Of a DNA stretch of 64,000 bases, positions 36,833-49,000 are shown one piece after another (position 1 is the stretch's first letter; every line of letters begins with the position of its first letter). The DNA is from Hypomesus transpacificus (taxonomy: Eukaryota > Chordata > Actinopteri > Osmeriformes > Osmeridae), in assembly GCF_021917145.1 (NCBI RefSeq), contig NW_025813796.1, positions 1,779,411 through 1,843,410 on the forward strand, given 5' to 3'. The position numbers were made by a program, and so were the translations under genes. Below the pieces are notes generated by a model. It saw only the letters and a program-made list of their open reading frames with translations, did not search any database and had not been told where the DNA came from.

Positions 36833-37779
36833 TTAACAGGAAGAAACGTGAAAACTGCAGACATTTCTCCTGTGGAAGCAAACAGAACGTTACACGATTA
36901 GACGTCTCTAGAACCTTGGCAACTGCAAAATTACAACTTTCGAATGATGTTTTGGGTATGCATGAAACACAAGCCCATATTGCAGCCCGTTTTTACAGGC
37001 ACAAGATGATCTACCTGCAGTACTTGGTTCCGCACTCCGAGGGCTCCCTGCAGCTCGCTCCAACAGGCTTCAGAGTGTTCCATCTCCACAGCAAAGAACG
37101 TCTGGCCCGGTGGACGAGACCAGCGGTGGACCACTCCCCCAGTAATGGAGCGGCCTGCACCTGCATGGACCAGCAGGACAACCTACAGTCAGCCTCGCAG
37201 TCTTACTGCCCATTACATTTCATCTACTACACTTGACACCTCGTCTGACCGACTGGACATGACCCCTCTACTGTACACAACATCTATATTCTACTATACA
37301 GGACAACTTTACATGACATCTCAACTGTACGTGACCCCTCTACTGTACACAACATCTAAATTCTACTATACAGGACAACTCTACATGACATCTCAACTGT
37401 ACATGACACCTCTACTGTGCACAACATCTATATTCTACTATACAGGACACCTCTACATGACATTTCAACTATACATGACACCTCCTATACTGAGCCTGAC
37501 ATAATCTCTACTGTACATAACATCGATACTCTTCTGCACCAAGTTAAACAAACACTACTAACAGTGATCGCTGTAGCGGATATCATTCGACACAGCCTGA
37601 AGAAAAGAACGTGAACAACACTTCCGTTTTCTCTCCTGTTCCCAGGTAGAATGCCAGCATCTCAGAGACAAAGAAGAAAGATAAGCTCTATCATCGCTTC
37701 AGAAGTCACCTACCTCAAAGGTGCAGACCAGACTCAGGAGAACAAACCATACTAGGAACTGGTGCTGGGCTGTAGTCAT
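36833..37779 (-). CDS. leap2: Liver-expressed antimicrobial peptide 2 precursor
   Basis: Three small exons on the minus strand: 37779-37714 (22 codons), 37160-37015 and 36869-36833 (stop TAA). Splice sites are GAG|GTAGGT, CATGCAG|GTG, TGCAG|GTAGAT and CTTCCACAG|GAG. The 82-residue precursor matches LEAP-2 in plan: a signal peptide (FLVWFVLLSLVCTF), a short propiece, a furin-type RARR site, and a mature part with WRWNTLKPVGASCREPSEC followed by GTKYC, RRNV and C. Cysteine spacing C-5-C-4-C-4-C is that of human LEAP-2 (GASC..EC..LC..C). LEAP-2 is a secreted, disulphide-bonded peptide with antimicrobial activity and, in mammals, ghrelin-receptor antagonism. Oddity: a fifth cysteine is the last residue. 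An acceptor six bases downstream in exon 2 would also be in frame (80 residues). The gene lies between the two scarb2 copies on the opposite strand. Confidence 0.93.
37243..37500. repeat. 72-bp minisatellite in leap2 intron 1
   Basis: About 3.5 copies of a 72-base unit. The landmark GACMCCTCTACTGT recurs at 37261, 37333, 37405 and (variant) 37477. The period is a multiple of three, so the plus strand stays open and reads as a 24-residue repeat; no coding support was found. Confidence 0.95.
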
Positions 37780-37844
37780 GGTGAGGGGATCTTAGAGGAG
37801 TCAGGATTCTAAGGGATATCCAGTGGAAGTGCAGTGGTACCAGG

Positions 37845-37852
37845 CCTTTATA
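37845..37852 (-). promoter_or_regulatory. leap2 TATA box
   Basis: Minus-strand TATAAAGG, 66 bases upstream of the leap2 start codon, in the right place for a short 5' UTR. GATAAG/CTTATC motifs lie just upstream, near 37860-37880. Confidence 0.65.
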
Positions 37853-39923
37853 TTAGTGGTGCTTATCAGAAGATAAGGTCTGACAAGGGGAAAAGGTAAT
37901 CTTGGGCCGTCTGATGAATACTTTACCCTGGGAAATGAGGCAGACTCCACGTAGGAGGCTGAACTGAAAAACAAAGTCTGGCTGGCATGAACCAATGTAT
38001 GCTCTGTGCGCTTAAAATGAAGAGATTTCAAGTGCTGCCTTCGGGTCATTGTGACCCAACTTTTGGACACCTTCCCACTCTGATGTGTTCAGACACGATG
38101 AAAACGCACACTCAAGATGGAATAGATACCAGCCATGTATATGAAACATATATGTATCATGAATCATTCAGCAACTCTTAGTTCATTTCACTAGATGGCA
38201 ATGTCCTGAAGACTTGGAAAACTGCAGGCATGTGCTCATTAAGTTCCTTGCATTGTTGAAAGAAATATTCCGTGCTGCAACTCAAGAAGTAGAAAAGTGT
38301 ATTTCATGTTCATTTTTTTACACGGCAATAACATCCAACCTTTACTGCAGATACTCAAACTAAATCAAGGCTCAAGGTGTGCAACCTGCCTGAAACTGAT
38401 TCTGTCCTGCTTAGTGGGTCACTGTGCTGTGGTGCATCATGTGGTGACTGAATGGTGGCTCAAGTGTCCACTCCAGCTGCTGTGATGCTATGGCTGTCAA
38501 GAGATTGGTATGCCAAAGACCAGCATGAAAAAAGCCTCTGCCCTCTCAACCCCATGCTTAAACAGATCTCAAACACCAAATTCACAATCTAGAGAGTTTA
38601 CATTTGATATGTTTGCCAGTGTCACTAACTGTTCTGTATCTAACTCAGCTAATACTACCATAAATCATTATAGAATTACCTAGAGAGGGTAAAATGTCTT
38701 TGTTTTTTTTGCAGTATCTTAGCTGGAGTTGCAATTCAAACTGCAGTATACCCACTGCAAACTGAAATGATGCCCCAAAATCTTAAATAAGATTGAAATG
38801 CATTTCTGGCTGATACAACAAGTTTACTAGAAGTGATCATTATGTGTTAGTAGGGAAACGCTCATCCACTCCAATCGTACGGATATTGAATAGCATACAT
38901 TTCTAGATTTATGATCATCATTGATACCCCTTTCGTGGTTAATTGCTTTAATAACATATCAGTCCCACCACAATACTAGCTCAACAGTACAACTACCTTG
39001 GTAGCCTGCATGCTTGAAAATATGAAAGCAAAGTTGATGTTTTTTTAAGTGTCTTTTACCAGTGGTCAAGTGTGATTCTGTAGAAACGTAAAGGGGTGCT
39101 CTTCCTGTGGCCCCTATGGACTGTTATAGCGAGATAAACATACTTGTTTATCATGCAGACCAAGCAAAGAGTAGTAGCTGCTGCTGGGGAATTATCTAGC
39201 CAAGTGGACCTTGGTTCGGGGAAGAAGGAAATGGATAACAATGCATTTTTGGAGTACCAGAAATCAAAACAGTATTCTTCTCCAACTTGTCAATTACTTT
39301 CCAGTTATCTCAGAAACGTGCAATCAAAGCGTTTTGCTAAAAACTACAAGCCCCCCCCCCCCTCCCCAGTGGCCAGATTTGCCTCAGAAGAATTCTTAAA
39401 TTGCCTCCCCATTGCAAAACTTACCCTGGAACAAACATTTCCTGCTTGATTTATCTTGTATATCTTGCACATTTATCTTTTCCTATGAAATAATGATATT
39501 TGCTTTGTTAATGTTTCATCTTCTTCGCATTTTTTGGCTCCGTAATCTCTGTAACGACTTGTAATTTGCTGTTTTTTTGGCATGTGGGAGGCTACCCATA
39601 TTTTCTAATCGGCGGGGGGACATGGGATTTGAGGACATGGTCACAGAAGCTCACGCAAGACACCTACAGTACTCTAAATTAACTCACATGAGCAGTTACC
39701 AAACATGCCACTGAAACTTGACAACACACCTGCTATTTATGCCAGTTCTATATCCATTTTGTGGGAGGGCAAATGTGCTTGGAATTCCAGAGAGCGGGCT
39801 GACTGAGTGGCATTCCTGTTGCATTGGCAGCCGGGCGAGCTCAGCACATGAAAGAGTGGAACCAGGCATGGAAAATGGTGCTGTGTTCCTTGGTGGTTGG
39901 TTTAATTACAGTAGCCAATAGTG

Positions 39924-40107
39924 AGGGGTCAGATGGCTGAGTGGTTAGGGAGCCAGGCTATTAATCAGAAGGTTGTTGGTTCGATTCCCGTCTGTGCCAA
40001 ATGACGTTGTGTCCTTGGGAAAGGCACTTCACCCTTCTTGCCTCGGGGAGAATGTCCCTGTACTTACTGTGAGTTGCTCTGGATATGAGTGTCTGCTAAA
40101 TGTAAAT
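39924..40107 (+). mobile_element. tRNA-derived SINE, copy 4
   Basis: Head GATGGCTGAGTGGTTAGGG with B-box GGTTCGATTCCC, body GTGCCAAATGACGTTGTGTCC, tail GCTCTGGATATGAGTGTCTGCTAAATG. Full length, plus orientation, with a possible AATAG target duplication. Confidence 0.92.
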
Positions 40108-40612
40108 AGGACTGTTATACCATCAAGGGGTGAAAGGAATGATTGACATTGATCAAGGTCATTGTAACCGTTCCTTTCTTCATAAAGACTTTGTGCAAGC
40201 GAAAAGGTGTATATGTATGAACTACCTTAGTAGTATAATGCGATACGTACATTTTGTATTTCAAAACTTATTGTAATGCATGCCTTCCAATTTGTTAGTC
40301 AGCTGAACTGCACTTGTCCACATATTACTAAATTACTTATAGAAGCCTGTCTGAAACCAGGCAAATTGATATTGGTGTTGTTGTTTTTGAAATGGGAAAT
40401 ACAACTTATCTTGATGATCATACTTTTATTCAAAGTTTGGGTGTAGACATCCAGTAGGACGGAGGTCAGTGAAAATCAGATCCAAACAACTAAGTCGAGT
40501 CACACATGCGGAGTAACAATGGGCTCAATTAGGGACCCCGAGCCAAGATAATGTCAAGCCAAGTGTGCGCCAAGGTTAACTGTAGGAAAGAACAGAGCTC
40601 AAATAGTAAACA

Positions 40613-40735
40613 GACAAGTTGACTGAGCGGTTAGGGAATTGGGATAGTAATCAGAAGGTTGCCGGTGCGATTCCGAGCCGTGCCAAATGACGTTGTGTCC
40701 TTTGAGGTGGAGTCTTGGACACATGGGTAAGTCAC
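40613..40735 (+). mobile_element. tRNA-derived SINE, copy 5, 3'-truncated
   Basis: Head GACTGAGCGGTTAGGG, B-box-like GGTGCGATTCC and body up to GACGTTGTGTCC are present. The sequence then diverges and the TAAATG tail is missing. Confidence 0.85.
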
Positions 40736-41738
40736 TCCATGAAAACTGGGAGGATAAGACAGGTGTTCCTAAAGCATCAACATCCCAAAATTAGTTGGCT
40801 GTCTATTGCTAATATTCGGTGTACATTTGTAAAATTGTCAAAGATCTCTACATGGTACCATGCATGTAAGGCTTTTTTGTGACCTTGCCTGAGAACCGAT
40901 TTGGAGAGGAAGACTTTATCGAGCCAGGAATGGGTGTATCCTTTGGGCTATGAGGTGGAGTTTCCAACACAACATACAAATACTTGAGATTAGCCAAACT
41001 TCTTGTCTGAAGGCATGTGTGTCTACAAGAAGCTGAGTATTTTAGCGGATATTCCCATTCTAAAGCTGTTTATATTATCAACCCGCTACCCAAAACACTT
41101 TCTTTATTCACCAAGCACATCTGTGTAACCTTGTCTGAGTCTAAATAGCAATAGCACACACAATCTGCAAGCTTTGCATGTCCTTGTACTATACAGAGAA
41201 ACAGTTTCCAGGCTGATATTGAATGCACATCACAATATTGTAAAACTGCAACAACAATGAACCACAGTTTTCGCTAAACTATCCACAACAATTTGCAATT
41301 CTGTATCATTTCACGACACTTTAAATAACACGTTGATGTTTTGTCTTGAATTTCTTCATAACTGGTGATACAATGGCTGGATGGATTGAAACTACAGTCA
41401 GTAGGGGGGAAGGATTCGAATACAGAAAAGAGAGAGATGGTGTAACCACAGGATGGAGGAAGTTTAAACATATCTTGTGTCCGACTGTTTTGGCCCAGAA
41501 GAGATGGGGTTCCAGCCAATTCAGTGGCCTAGAGAGCCTGAGAATAGCTGTACAAAGCTGTCATTCAATAAAAGTATGAGTAAAACTGGTTGTGAATATA
41601 GGGTAATTGGAGTTGATTAATTACATTATATTTTAAAACGGTAATGGATTCTCAGTTCCACTAGATGGCGTCTTAACTTTATCTCACTCATTCAACTGAA
41701 TGTGCTTTTGGAACACATTTAGCTGTATCTGATAAGGT

Positions 41739-41909
41739 TTTACATCTGTAAAAAAGCTTTGCATCTGTAAAAAAAAAAGTGTTGGTCAAAAATAATTTGC
41801 CCCATGTATAAAACTTTTCACACATTCACAAAATATTTCTACAGATACAAAACTTTTTACAGATACAAAAAATATTTCTACAGATGCAAAACTGTTTTAC
41901 AGATGCAAC
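41739..41909. repeat. foldback (MITE-like) inverted repeat
   Basis: The left arm starting TACATCTGTAAAAAAG (41741) pairs with the right arm ending CAGATGCAA (41908). 28 of 32 bases agree after reverse-complementing. Extra copies of the CAGATRCAAAA motif fill the right half. No coding capacity. Confidence 0.7.
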
Positions 41910-43035
41910 ATAGTATCCCTTGTTTGACTCCATACAGGCGCAGATATTAACTTTTCACTGGCAAGATATAAGTGCTCTCTTGATTTTCGCCATGTAGTCA
42001 TGTAAAAAGTCATGTAGACTTGAGCAAGCAACTCAGTGAGCAAAAACCACTGCGAACGAGCACTATTTTATTGCCCGTGCATACCCATGCGAGCGTGGCA
42101 GGCGCTCGCTCGCAGCCTGTACAATTCTCAGTTGTTCAATTTGTGCGCGAGTAGGCTGCTACTTTTATCTGGCGATTTGAAAGTATATATTTGCGCGTGA
42201 GAAATAATATGATCTGCTGGCGAGCATGTTTTATGCGCTCACGACCATGGTCACTCGCACCTGTTTGGATTGTGTTTACACATATTCACTACTATTCGGG
42301 TCTGTCTTGCATACAGTATAGGTCCATAGACTCCGCAAACATCAGTCAGCACCTGTCCCTAGCTTTTACTCAGAAGACATCTGTGGGTATAAATCAGTCG
42401 TGTTGAATCGTACCCATACACAGTGTGATACACTATATCGTAAATCTAATTAAATCCTATTCAAATTGTGTAGTGTGAAGAAAATTCAGACCTGCTCCCG
42501 ACTGAATTCTAGATGTTCTTTAAGTCTAAGAAAGGCTAACTTTATAGACTATGTAGGATAAATGATACTAACAAAGCGTTCAAATGTAACCAAGCAGACG
42601 CACGTGCTACCACAGAGTCGTTGAATTGTGACCAATCAACATTCGCTTAGCACAGAAAGGGCATTCGTGTGACCTCCAGCCAGCTACAAATACCGGGTTG
42701 CATGCATCGCACATTCATAACTTCTCACTACCGACAGACTTTGCGTTTCTGACGTGTTTACGGGTGTTCATCATTAACCTGAAGCCGTGGAACTGAACGA
42801 GTTTCTTTTTGCAGTTTAGCAATTCAACGTTTTTACAATTTGTAAAAAATTGTCTTAGAACACTACAAAAAATTGTCAACAAAAGCACAAGTGTTTTCTT
42901 TTTAACAGTCCAACTCGTTTATGAAGTTTAACTTTTAAATGTTTGGACACTGAAGACATTTGAGGAAGCCAGAGCTCCAAGCAGTTTCACCCATCCTTCG
43001 CTACTTCAACGCACCGTTTTGTCGAACTCACCATC

Positions 43036-46000
43036 ATGACACGGAAATCTTGTGCAATATATGCAGCGGGGATTGTCTGTGCGCACCTGCTAATTATTGG
43101 GATTGGTTTGGTTGTGGCCCAAGTATTTCCAACGCTGATCCACAACCGTTTAAAAAGGGTAAGTTAAGCATGTAACCCATTAGCATTCTATCTTTTTGGA
43201 GAAAGTAGCAAATATCCTTGAATGTAACTCTTAATTTTAAATACCACACTAATAAGCCCTTTCATTAACCTACAAGTGCATGAAATTATGAATATTTGAC
43301 TACACGGAGTGTGTTTTTCTAAGCATTCCCAAGTCTTGATCTGCACGTGGCATAAGGAGAACGAGTTGAACAGTGAGGCTGATAAGTGCAAAGAAAATGA
43401 TGGTCACTGTAATGTCTGAGACATTTTCACATCGCAGACCAGACTAGTCTGTTCAACACTTCGAAGGCGTTTGTTATTGAAAGCGCCATGTTAATGACAA
43501 GGATGTAACGCTAATTGTGTTTTATACAAAGGTGTTTTTGAAAGGAAGGGATCCTACTCTGCCGTAGGTAGGCACTGTGTTGGCCAACTACTGTGGAAAA
43601 AGCATGCACGCTTTGTACATAGATGTACACGTGTACATCTATGCGGGTAAAGAGTAAACCAGCAAATAAAAATATAAATGGAGCTAGATAGAACAGGAAA
43701 TGAAGAAAAGAGGAAATTTACAACGTGTGCATAGCGCCATTGGTTTCTGGAGAAACTCCTTTACACTAGTGTTACTGAACTAGTCTTTGCTTCTTGTAGC
43801 TTTTTTTTTTTGGAAGAGCTATACTTCTGACTGGGAGTCTGGCATCCCAGGATAATGTCACAGATTATCTACCAGCATCATCGAGTCATCTTTAACATGT
43901 TGTAGCTAGATGGTCCATCCATTGGATAGTATTGCAACATTTGACATATTGCATACTATAGGCTAGTACATTTAAGTACCTGAACAAGTTTGTCTTTGAC
44001 TTCCAACATAGACTGTATGCAATGTACTATGTTTTTCTCAACAAAAATGTTTGTTTATTCAACAAATAACTCAGTGGTTTGTTTTTGTTTTACCACGTCA
44101 TTATGCATGCTGCCTCACAGTTGGATGAAAGAGGCAGAGTCCCACACAGCTAAGAATAACGGTTCATAAAAGCGACATGACTATGGGGTTCTCGCCCATC
44201 CCAAAGCAGGGCCTCCGCCCAAGGCTAGGCAACGACCGGGCAAAGGCAATAACATGGCAAAGGCAATAACACACAACACAGTGCAGCCGGATTGAATAAG
44301 CTGCCACTACTGATAGGATCAAGATGCCGAGTTCAACAGTGGAAGTTCACGCATCCAGTGATTGATGTGTCTTCCCGTGGTCCTTCAGGACGGGGAGAAA
44401 GATCCCGCTGAGGCTTGAACTCTCTTGCCCTCCGCTCAGGTGGGGTTTGGGGTGTGGTCGAGAGATTCATGTTCAAAGAGCACAAGACGTGTGGAGAGGG
44501 GGAGTACAGGATGTCGGCTACACTATAAAATGTAATGCATTACATGCTCCTCCATTTTCCCTTAAGGCATTACGCCGTACATTGGTTCTCGATGCGAAAT
44601 GAAGATTCAGGAATTGCCCAGCCTGTGGTTGCTGAGCTGTTTGGCTTAACCCGTCCTTCAGAAACAGCCGTCACATGTAGTCAAAGTGATTAAGCACATG
44701 GCATAGTAACCACCAAGCTATGTTTGGTTGCTATGTTGTCTTACACCCCCTTCTGTATACAGAAGCCTCTGTAAGATCAGTTAACTGCAATTGTTACAAC
44801 GTTACTACTCCTGGTTTGTTGCCAACACACTTCCCACCCTGTGTAATTAAGACTGCTGTAAAACTAATAGTCTCTTGGTTTATGGAGTTGCACTTTAGAC
44901 CCATCTACATCGAGGTTGGCAGGCTATTCATATCCAATATCGATATGAAATTGGCCTGGAAATAACTGCAAAAGTATTGGAATAGGGTGAAGATACTTTT
45001 TGACTGAGGTCTGCAAAGACATGTTTTGAGTTTGTGGTGAAAAGCGTTTTCTGGAGGACTGGGTGAGAGCTCGCTGGATCCCTTTTGTAAACAGCTGCGA
45101 GAGCGGATCACATGATCCGTTTGGCAGTTGTGGCGTGTGGGGGAGCTGAGAAGGTTTAAAGAGCCAATGCACATACAGACGGTGTTTGTGTTTAATCTCT
45201 GTCGTGGATTATAGTCCTAGTGTACTAGATAACTTGAACTTCCCAATATGTTGGCACTTCTGGTTGATCACACCATACGCAGCAAGTGTCAGAAAAAAAA
45301 AAAAAAAAAAGTGTCAGAAAAGGGAGTGAAGTTATTTAGTCATACAAACCCCACATAACCTCTGGCATGATTCTGCCCCCTAACCTCTAGCTTGATTTGA
45401 TCTGGTAACCCTTTGGCCCCAAAGCTGTAGCTAGGATCATCTTCTTAAGCATAAAGGTAGGAATCCCTGTCTTTCTGTGAGCATGTGATTGTGGCTCGAC
45501 TATCTCGAGAACCAGACACTGTATGAAGTTGAAAACGTGGCTGGTGTTCAGGACCCAAGAACTTGGAAGTGTCTCAAGTCCTTTTTAAAACGAGCGGTTC
45601 GGATATGCGTTCAGGTGCAAGCGATGGAAGCGCTGATCTCACAAGCAACCAATGGGCACTACAATAGCGTTAGCCGCCATGGGTCCCGCCAACTGCTGCT
45701 GCACTAGTATCTTAAAAGAAGACACGATTGCATTGTGTTCCTACTGACCCAGTGACTACCAGTCCTAAGGGGAGGAAGTTCAATGACTTTAGTGACCTTG
45801 GTTAGCTCTACAGTTCAAGTTTACTCACAGGCTTTAGTTTGTCTGGTTGCTTCATGTCAGGACCGACACTTCGGCCAGTGTCGGTTGTATGTTGAAGACC
45901 AGGGTGAGTCATATCCTCACCCTAGTCTTCCCTTCCAGAACCCGAGGCATATCCTGAGAAGCTCTTCCCTTCTCCCTCATCCATCCCTCCTCTTAACCCA

Positions 46001-49000
46001 GACAAAACGAAACATATGTTGATAAGTGATATTCTTTAACACGCACAGTAAATGTTTAGTCTCAGCTGTCTTTTAGGGTAGCGTTAAGTCATTTATGGTT
46101 AGTTTCTCTGTATGTAGTGCTCAGCAACTTGTATATAACTTCTACATCTTACTGAAACTTTGTGTAATCATGTAGGGCAGGGTTGCATGCCCATTCTTAC
46201 AAAAGTCAGGTGGTGAAATGTTTGTTCAGCCTCTTTTAGGTATTTGCTAAATACGGCCACTTATTAAATAGTGCTCCTCTGATTAAGTGGTGCACCAAAT
46301 ACCCTGTACAACTGAAAAAGCTCCATCAAAAGCCATTTCTAAAGTAAGATTATTCAAAATACATTTACCAATATAATTACAAGAAATTGCATCACAAAGA
46401 TAAATGCGTCATCCCACACGACTGAAAGTGTACAAATAGCACAACATTTAAGGCATGTGTTCATGATCTCTGACTCTTGCTTTCCTCGGTGTGGTTCAGT
46501 GTGGGTCATGCAGGTCCGTCATAGCTCCTGGTGGGAGCTCATGCCTCCCGAGACACCCCAGCAGTTTGGTGTTTTTGTGTGCTAAGCCTCTTTCACACCA
46601 GCTTATTGAGTAACTGGGTGGAGGGGTTTGGCTGCCCCATAGTTTGGCTGAATGTTGGTCACTTGAGCAACAGTTAATGAAAAACAAAAAAATGTTTCTG
46701 CAGAGCTTTTAATATCATGGTCCTGCATGAGAACACTTTACAGGAATGTTGGTGACCGTCTCAGATAAGATGTGGTGTCACAAATGTACTTTTCATTAAC
46801 ACAGCAACACCTTGTATTTCTCATGCTGAGAAGTGAGGGCAGGGTTTCCCGCTGCACTTTTCAGTTAAGGCGGCCGCCTAAGCAACACATGCGACACGCC
46901 TGCCGCCTTAACTACGTTGTCAGAAAAGAAAAATTGGGATATCCGCCGTTGTCCTGTTTTCTCCCTTCTCTGCATTGGAGGACAAAACCCTTTTGCGGGA
47001 AACCCTGAAGGGATAACTTGTTATCGCTGTTATTGCTATAGGCCTATACAATAAATGGACGAGGCGCAGGCATAAGGACATGCGTTTCCTGCCGAGTTGA
47101 GCTGTCTTGAATTATACAAGATTACAATAAATGCAACCTACCAGCCAATCAGAAACGGAACAGCTCCTCCCCCCTGATTTTGGTACACAAACATTGACGG
47201 GTTTGGTAATCTCACGCCAGACTTGCGAGCCCTGTCTAAGTCTGCAAGTTTTATGTTTTTTTGTGTGCAAAGTTGTCCATCTCAGGACCCAAAGATGTGC
47301 GGATCCACTTAGCCCAATCCTATCATGACCTTGACGAGGCTCATTTGACCTCAGCTCGGGACATCAACATGTGAGCAAATGCAGCGCTTAAGCCAAAAAC
47401 TTTGCATTCAAGTGCAAATGACTCAAAAGTCTTGCGTAATAGAAACTTAACGTTAGACTCAAAGGCATTGCTTTGAGAACTTTACAGGACCACATTCTCC
47501 CTCCAGCCAAGATGACATTCACGCGGTCCTTACTTGCAAAAGAGTAAAAGGGGCATCAATTGTACACTCCCATACCCTCCTTGGTACACCTTAACAACTC
47601 CCGGCCCAAATTAATGATTCCCCCTCAAGACCTTGGATGCCGCCCTTTTGGCTAACAAACTTCACCTTGTGTCTGTTGTAATTTTGTGGCACTGGGATTA
47701 TTAATTTTGGTGTAGGGGGTTACCGTGTGGTCGCGTTGCCTGGCCACTCAGTGCTCAATCTTCAGGAATGCACTCAGTGTTGGGGGGTCACGGCAGTGCC
47801 TGATGGACTGCTGAAATCCTTGCCGATCACATGACATGTCTGCTCCAAGACTGGTTTCCATTGGTTACCCTCTACTGACAAAGGGTCTCTCCAGTACCAT
47901 TCATGTATGCTCAGCCCACCTCCTCCTTCCCCCTTCCCCACACGTTCCAAAGATGTTTTTTCTCCCGGTGTGTTTTTGTGGAGCTATGGTATTTGTAATC
48001 TGTGTAAATCCAAAATTCAGAGAGCTTGGGGTTCTCCTAAAATGGTTAAAAAGACAAACGTAACCAGATTAACTGTCATCTGTATGGTCAATAAAAAAAA
48101 TGAGATTCAAAGGCATGACAATTGCTGGTTAACCACAGCTCGAGCAACTTATCTGTGATAATGATGTGGTTATCATCACTCAAAGATGGGACAACCAATA
48201 AAATAAACCACAAAAACAGACGCCCCCTAGACTAGACAGTAACGGGGCTGCTTTCTTGTTTTCTTCAGGAGATCACATTGACGGAGGGAAGCCGAACATT
48301 CGAGACATGGAAGAGCCCTCCTCCGCCTGTGTTTATGCAGTACTTCTTCTTCAACCTCACCAATGCGGATGAGTTCCTAGCTGGAGCCAAACCTGTGGTG
48401 CAGCAAATTGGACCCTACACTTACAGGTACTATTGACAACCAGGGCATGTCCCACAAGACGCGAAAGCCTCCTTTTCTATATTAATATAATTCCCATTCA
48501 ACAAAGGTTTTGACATTATTTTAATAAATGCGTGTATTGAGTGAAATGTCGTTGAAATCACTCCGTGGTTACAATTGCACATTTTCAAGAAAAAAAATCT
48601 GTACAAATCAGCTGTCCTTTTCTGTGTCTTAATGCTAGTCGTGTGCACTAGACCTAGTCTACAGTGGCATTGTGCAGACTGGTAGAAGTAGATATTGATT
48701 CACCTGTAGACTGAACAAGTGTTATCTGAAAGGATGTACAGCGATAGAACCCTCAAAGAAAATGTTGGAGGTACAGAACAGACCCCCTTTTCCGGACAGA
48801 ACACATTTTGGTTCTTCCTGACTTGAAAGTGTTTCTATATGGAACCAAGTAGACCCGAAAAGGGTTCTATCTGTTGTGTAAGAAAAATGCTCTTGAATGC
48901 TCTTAAATAAATATTAAAGTCCATGGCAAAAACAAATAGTCTGACAGCTGCCAGTTTGTCAGGATGAAAGGTCCCTCATGACCCAAACTATATTTAAATG

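Larger units (their letters stand above)
37880..43035. other. interval between leap2 and scarb2-like gene
   Basis: No coding exon supported. Contains two SINE copies (39924-40107; 40613-40735, truncated), a foldback repeat (41739-41909) and the presumed promoter of the scarb2-like gene. A CACGTG E-box lies at 42601-42606, about 430 bases before that gene's start codon. Confidence 0.5.

Noticed and set aside
36808..37236. 142-codon plus-strand open frame
   Set aside because: It is antisense to leap2 exons 2 and 3, has no recognisable domain, and the minus-strand spliced reading explains the sequence far better.
37243..37500. Regularly spaced repeats considered as a CRISPR array
   Set aside because: The units are contiguous 72-bp tandem copies without unique spacers, in a eukaryotic intron; a minisatellite.
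39935..39990. tRNA-like A and B boxes (also at 15.87, 40.63 and 50.53 kb)
   Set aside because: They are the heads of SINE copies with a shared body and TAAATG tail, so not functional tRNA genes.
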